From NCBI GenBank assembly GCA_042088965.1, contig JBELLC010000072.1, forward strand, positions 1 to 15,514: 15,514 nt of DNA, read 5' to 3'. Shown piece by piece: positions 14,190-15,514 of the stretch. Within the stretch, counting starts at the first letter, position 1. Every line of letters begins with the position of its first letter. Under the pieces are notes generated by a model that searched no databases, was not told the DNA's origin, and worked only from the letters and a program-made list of their open reading frames with translations. This stretch comes from TMED26 sp042088965 (GTDB lineage Bacteria; Pseudomonadota; Alphaproteobacteria; Thalassobaculales; Thalassobaculaceae). Made by a program: the position numbers and the translations under genes.

Positions 14190-14360
14190 GGCAGAGGTCC
14201 TCGCGGTGTCAGAGGGAAGTATTTTGCGGTTATCCCCAATGTTCCCTGTTTAAGGCGCTTGCGACAATCCTTAAAATGGTCAACCTTGTTTTCCACGCTG
14301 TGCCAATGGCTTGGCCTGCGGCCGCAACCTCGATTTATGACGATATGGACCTCAAAACAT

Positions 14361-15113
14361 ATGACAAAAACAGTTTTGATCACGGGCGCGGCCCGCGGTA
14401 TTGGCCTTGCAACCGCAGAAATATTTGCTGAGAACCAGTATAATGTGGTGCTGCTGGACCGAGACGTTGACGCTTTAAAAGCGGCGGGTGCGCAATTACC
14501 AGCGGCCCTGTGCCTGCCCGTTGATATCTCAAACGCCCAAGCAGGCGGTCAGGTGGCCGCAGACATCAAAGCGCATTTTGGACGCTTAGACTGCTTGGTT
14601 AATAATGCCGGTGTCGCGGATTTTGGAGCAATTGAAGACTGTGATGTGGGCGCCTGGCGGCGGGTGATGGAAACCAATCTTGATGGGATGTTTTACCTAT
14701 CGCAAGCTGTCACGCCGCTGCTGCGGGAGGCGCGGGGTTGTCTTGTGAATATCGCCTCAATTTCTGGCCTGCGGGCATCAACCTTGCGCGTTGCTTATGG
14801 GACCTCGAAGGCTGCCGTGATGCATTTGACACGGCAACAGGCTGTTGAACTGGGGGAATATGGTGTGCGGGCAAATTGTGTTGCCCCCGGCCCGGTGCGG
14901 ACCAAACTGGCGATGGCGGTCCATAGCCAAGATATTATTGATGCCTACCATGATGCGATCCCGTTGAATCGTTATGGCACGGAGCGTGAAATTGGCAACG
15001 CTATTTATTTTCTGTGCTCGGAAAACGCCGCCTATATCACCGGTCAAACGCTGGCCGTCGATGGTGGGTTCGATGCCAGTGGTGTGGGGTTGCCAGCGCT
15101 GCGACGGACCTAG
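14361..15113 (+). CDS. Classical short-chain dehydrogenase/reductase
   Basis: A 250-residue SDR that oxidises an alcohol or reduces a ketone with a nicotinamide cofactor. All motifs are intact: TGAARGIG (8-15), NNAG (81-84), N106, S133, and Y146-x3-K150 in YGTSK, then APGPVRT and the C-terminal TGQTLAVDGGF. D33 in LLDRD at the end of strand 2 favours NAD(H). FabG-like and sugar or polyol dehydrogenases share this layout and cannot be told apart here. The ATG at 14361 starts directly at the Rossmann fold but lacks a good ribosome binding site; an in-frame ATG at 14337 would add eight residues. It is divergent from the sulfurtransferase gene across 171 bases with no clear promoter. Confidence 0.92.
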   Translation: MTKTVLITGAARGIGLATAEIFAENQYNVVLLDRDVDALKAAGAQLPAALCLPVDISNAQAGGQVAADIKAHFGRLDCLVNNAGVADFGAIEDCDVGAWRRVMETNLDGMFYLSQAVTPLLREARGCLVNIASISGLRASTLRVAYGTSKAAVMHLTRQQAVELGEYGVRANCVAPGPVRTKLAMAVHSQDIIDAYHDAIPLNRYGTEREIGNAIYFLCSENAAYITGQTLAVDGGFDASGVGLPALRRT

Positions 15114-15282
15114 TTTTTGATGGATCATGAATTTTAAAGCCAGCTAGTGCAATTGTATCGTCGTTGATCGAATGTCAGCGGTCTAAACGATTGCCGATCC
15201 GCTATCTATTCCCATGGTAATCAGACGTCTGTGCCGCCTTTGTGGATGGCAGACGGCACCGCCAGAACATGAGGTGCGCACT
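15114..15282 (+). other. Intergenic stretch with a CAGACGTCTG palindrome before the tautomerase remnant
   Basis: There is no gene here. CAGACGTCTG at 15222-15231 is a perfect 10-bp palindrome about 50 bases upstream of the ATG at 15283. GTGCCG (15231-15236) and CGGCAC (15254-15259) form an overlapping 6-bp stem, and CAGAC recurs next to it (15250-15254). GAGG at 15271-15274 is a good ribosome binding site for 15283. Confidence 0.4.
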
Positions 15283-15447
15283 ATGCCCGTCGTGACAGTA
15301 ACATGAATGGATGGCTACGATGCGATGACGCGCGCGCAATTATGCGCCCGCCTGACCGATGCTGTCACCGCCACGATCGCCGCCCCGCTTGGCGTTATAA
15401 CAGTGATCATCAATGAAGTGCCTGCTGCAAATTTTATGCGTGGCCGC
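15283..15447 (+). pseudogene. 4-oxalocrotonate-tautomerase-like gene with in-frame stop, 3' truncated
   Basis: The frame from ATG 15283 reads MPVVTVT, then TGA at 15304-15306, then MDGYDAMTRAQLCARLTD and onward through VITVIINEVPAANFMRG. This is the N-terminal beta-alpha-beta unit of a tautomerase-superfamily protein, with the catalytic Pro1 right after the initiator Met. GAGG lies 8 bases before the ATG, so the start is that of a real gene. The TGA replaces codon 8; a single G-to-A change from TGG would produce it. Restart at ATG 15307 would give a protein without Pro1. After about residue 54 (MRG) the tautomerase sequence ends and an ABC ATPase fragment follows in the same frame. I judge it a decaying remnant; a sequencing error at the TGA is the main alternative. 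Confidence 0.75.
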
Positions 15448-15514
15448 CAGCAACAATGGGTGGCGATTGCCCGCGCCATTGCGATGGAACCAGAGGTTAT
15501 CCTGTTTGATGAGC
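15448..15514 (+). pseudogene. ABC transporter ATPase fragment fused in frame to the tautomerase remnant (partial at window edge)
   Basis: In the same frame the sequence continues QQQWVAIARAIAMEPEVILFDE to the window end. This is the end of the ABC signature motif (normally LSGGQQQRVAIARA) through Walker B (VILFDE) of an importer ATPase, most like polar amino acid or glutamine-type ATPases. The first half of the ATPase, including Walker A, is absent: the tautomerase remnant lies where it should be. The conserved arginine after QQQ is tryptophan (TGG at 15457, one C-to-T change from CGG). The rest lies beyond the window, so whether the ATPase 3' half remains open is unknown. Without Walker A it cannot be a working ATPase by itself. 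Confidence 0.75.

Overview
The window looks like a stretch of an alphaproteobacterial chromosome. It has moderate GC (a little over half by eye), dense gene packing, and a mix of small-molecule oxidoreductases, an amidase, an ABC-type solute-binding protein and a DMT exporter. The gene set would fit a marine heterotroph of the SAR116 or Rhodospirillales type, but no marker gene fixes the taxon and that placement is only an inference. No rRNA, tRNA, CRISPR array, insertion sequence or phage gene is visible.

Layout. Bases 1-413 hold only a possible C-terminal scrap of an upstream gene and a candidate promoter. Bases 414-3193 are a plus-strand trio: a TauD-type Fe(II)/2-oxoglutarate dioxygenase, a class II aldolase/adducin-domain protein and a beta-decarboxylating dehydrogenase of the isopropylmalate/homoisocitrate class. 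A minus-strand GTP cyclohydrolase I (folE) follows at 3227-3799. Its 401-base upstream gap contains a perfect GTTATA-A-TATAAC palindrome that overlaps a candidate folE -10 box. From 4201 to 10785 all genes are on the plus strand: a PRISE-type reductase, a mandelate-racemase-like enolase-superfamily enzyme, a crotonase-fold enzyme with an isomerase-like active site, a family 5 solute-binding protein without a visible signal peptide, an amidase, and an AtzH/HpxZ-like small protein overlapping the amidase by 4 bases. A convergent EamA transporter (minus) and a small DUF1330 protein (plus) come next. Then there is a minus-strand pair, two-domain sulfurtransferase followed by zinc-free quinone-oxidoreductase-like protein, and a divergent SDR.

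The right edge (15283-15514) holds the strangest object. It is a 4-oxalocrotonate-tautomerase-like gene with a good ribosome binding site, interrupted by an in-frame TGA at codon 8. Near codon 54-56 it runs in frame into the signature-motif/Walker B part of an ABC transporter ATPase.

How the genes may work together. The 4201-10785 run has the look of a catabolic island in which acids, enoyl-CoA esters and amide or carbamoyl compounds are taken up or sensed and processed. The 414-3193 trio could be a short hydroxylation, aldol-type and oxidative-decarboxylation route. No substrate can be assigned from sequence alone. The most informative observations are the chimeric pseudogene, the Lys-to-Arg change in the racemase-like active site, the loss of both hydratase glutamates in the crotonase-fold enzyme, the signal-less solute-binding protein, and the Zur-like palindrome upstream of folE.
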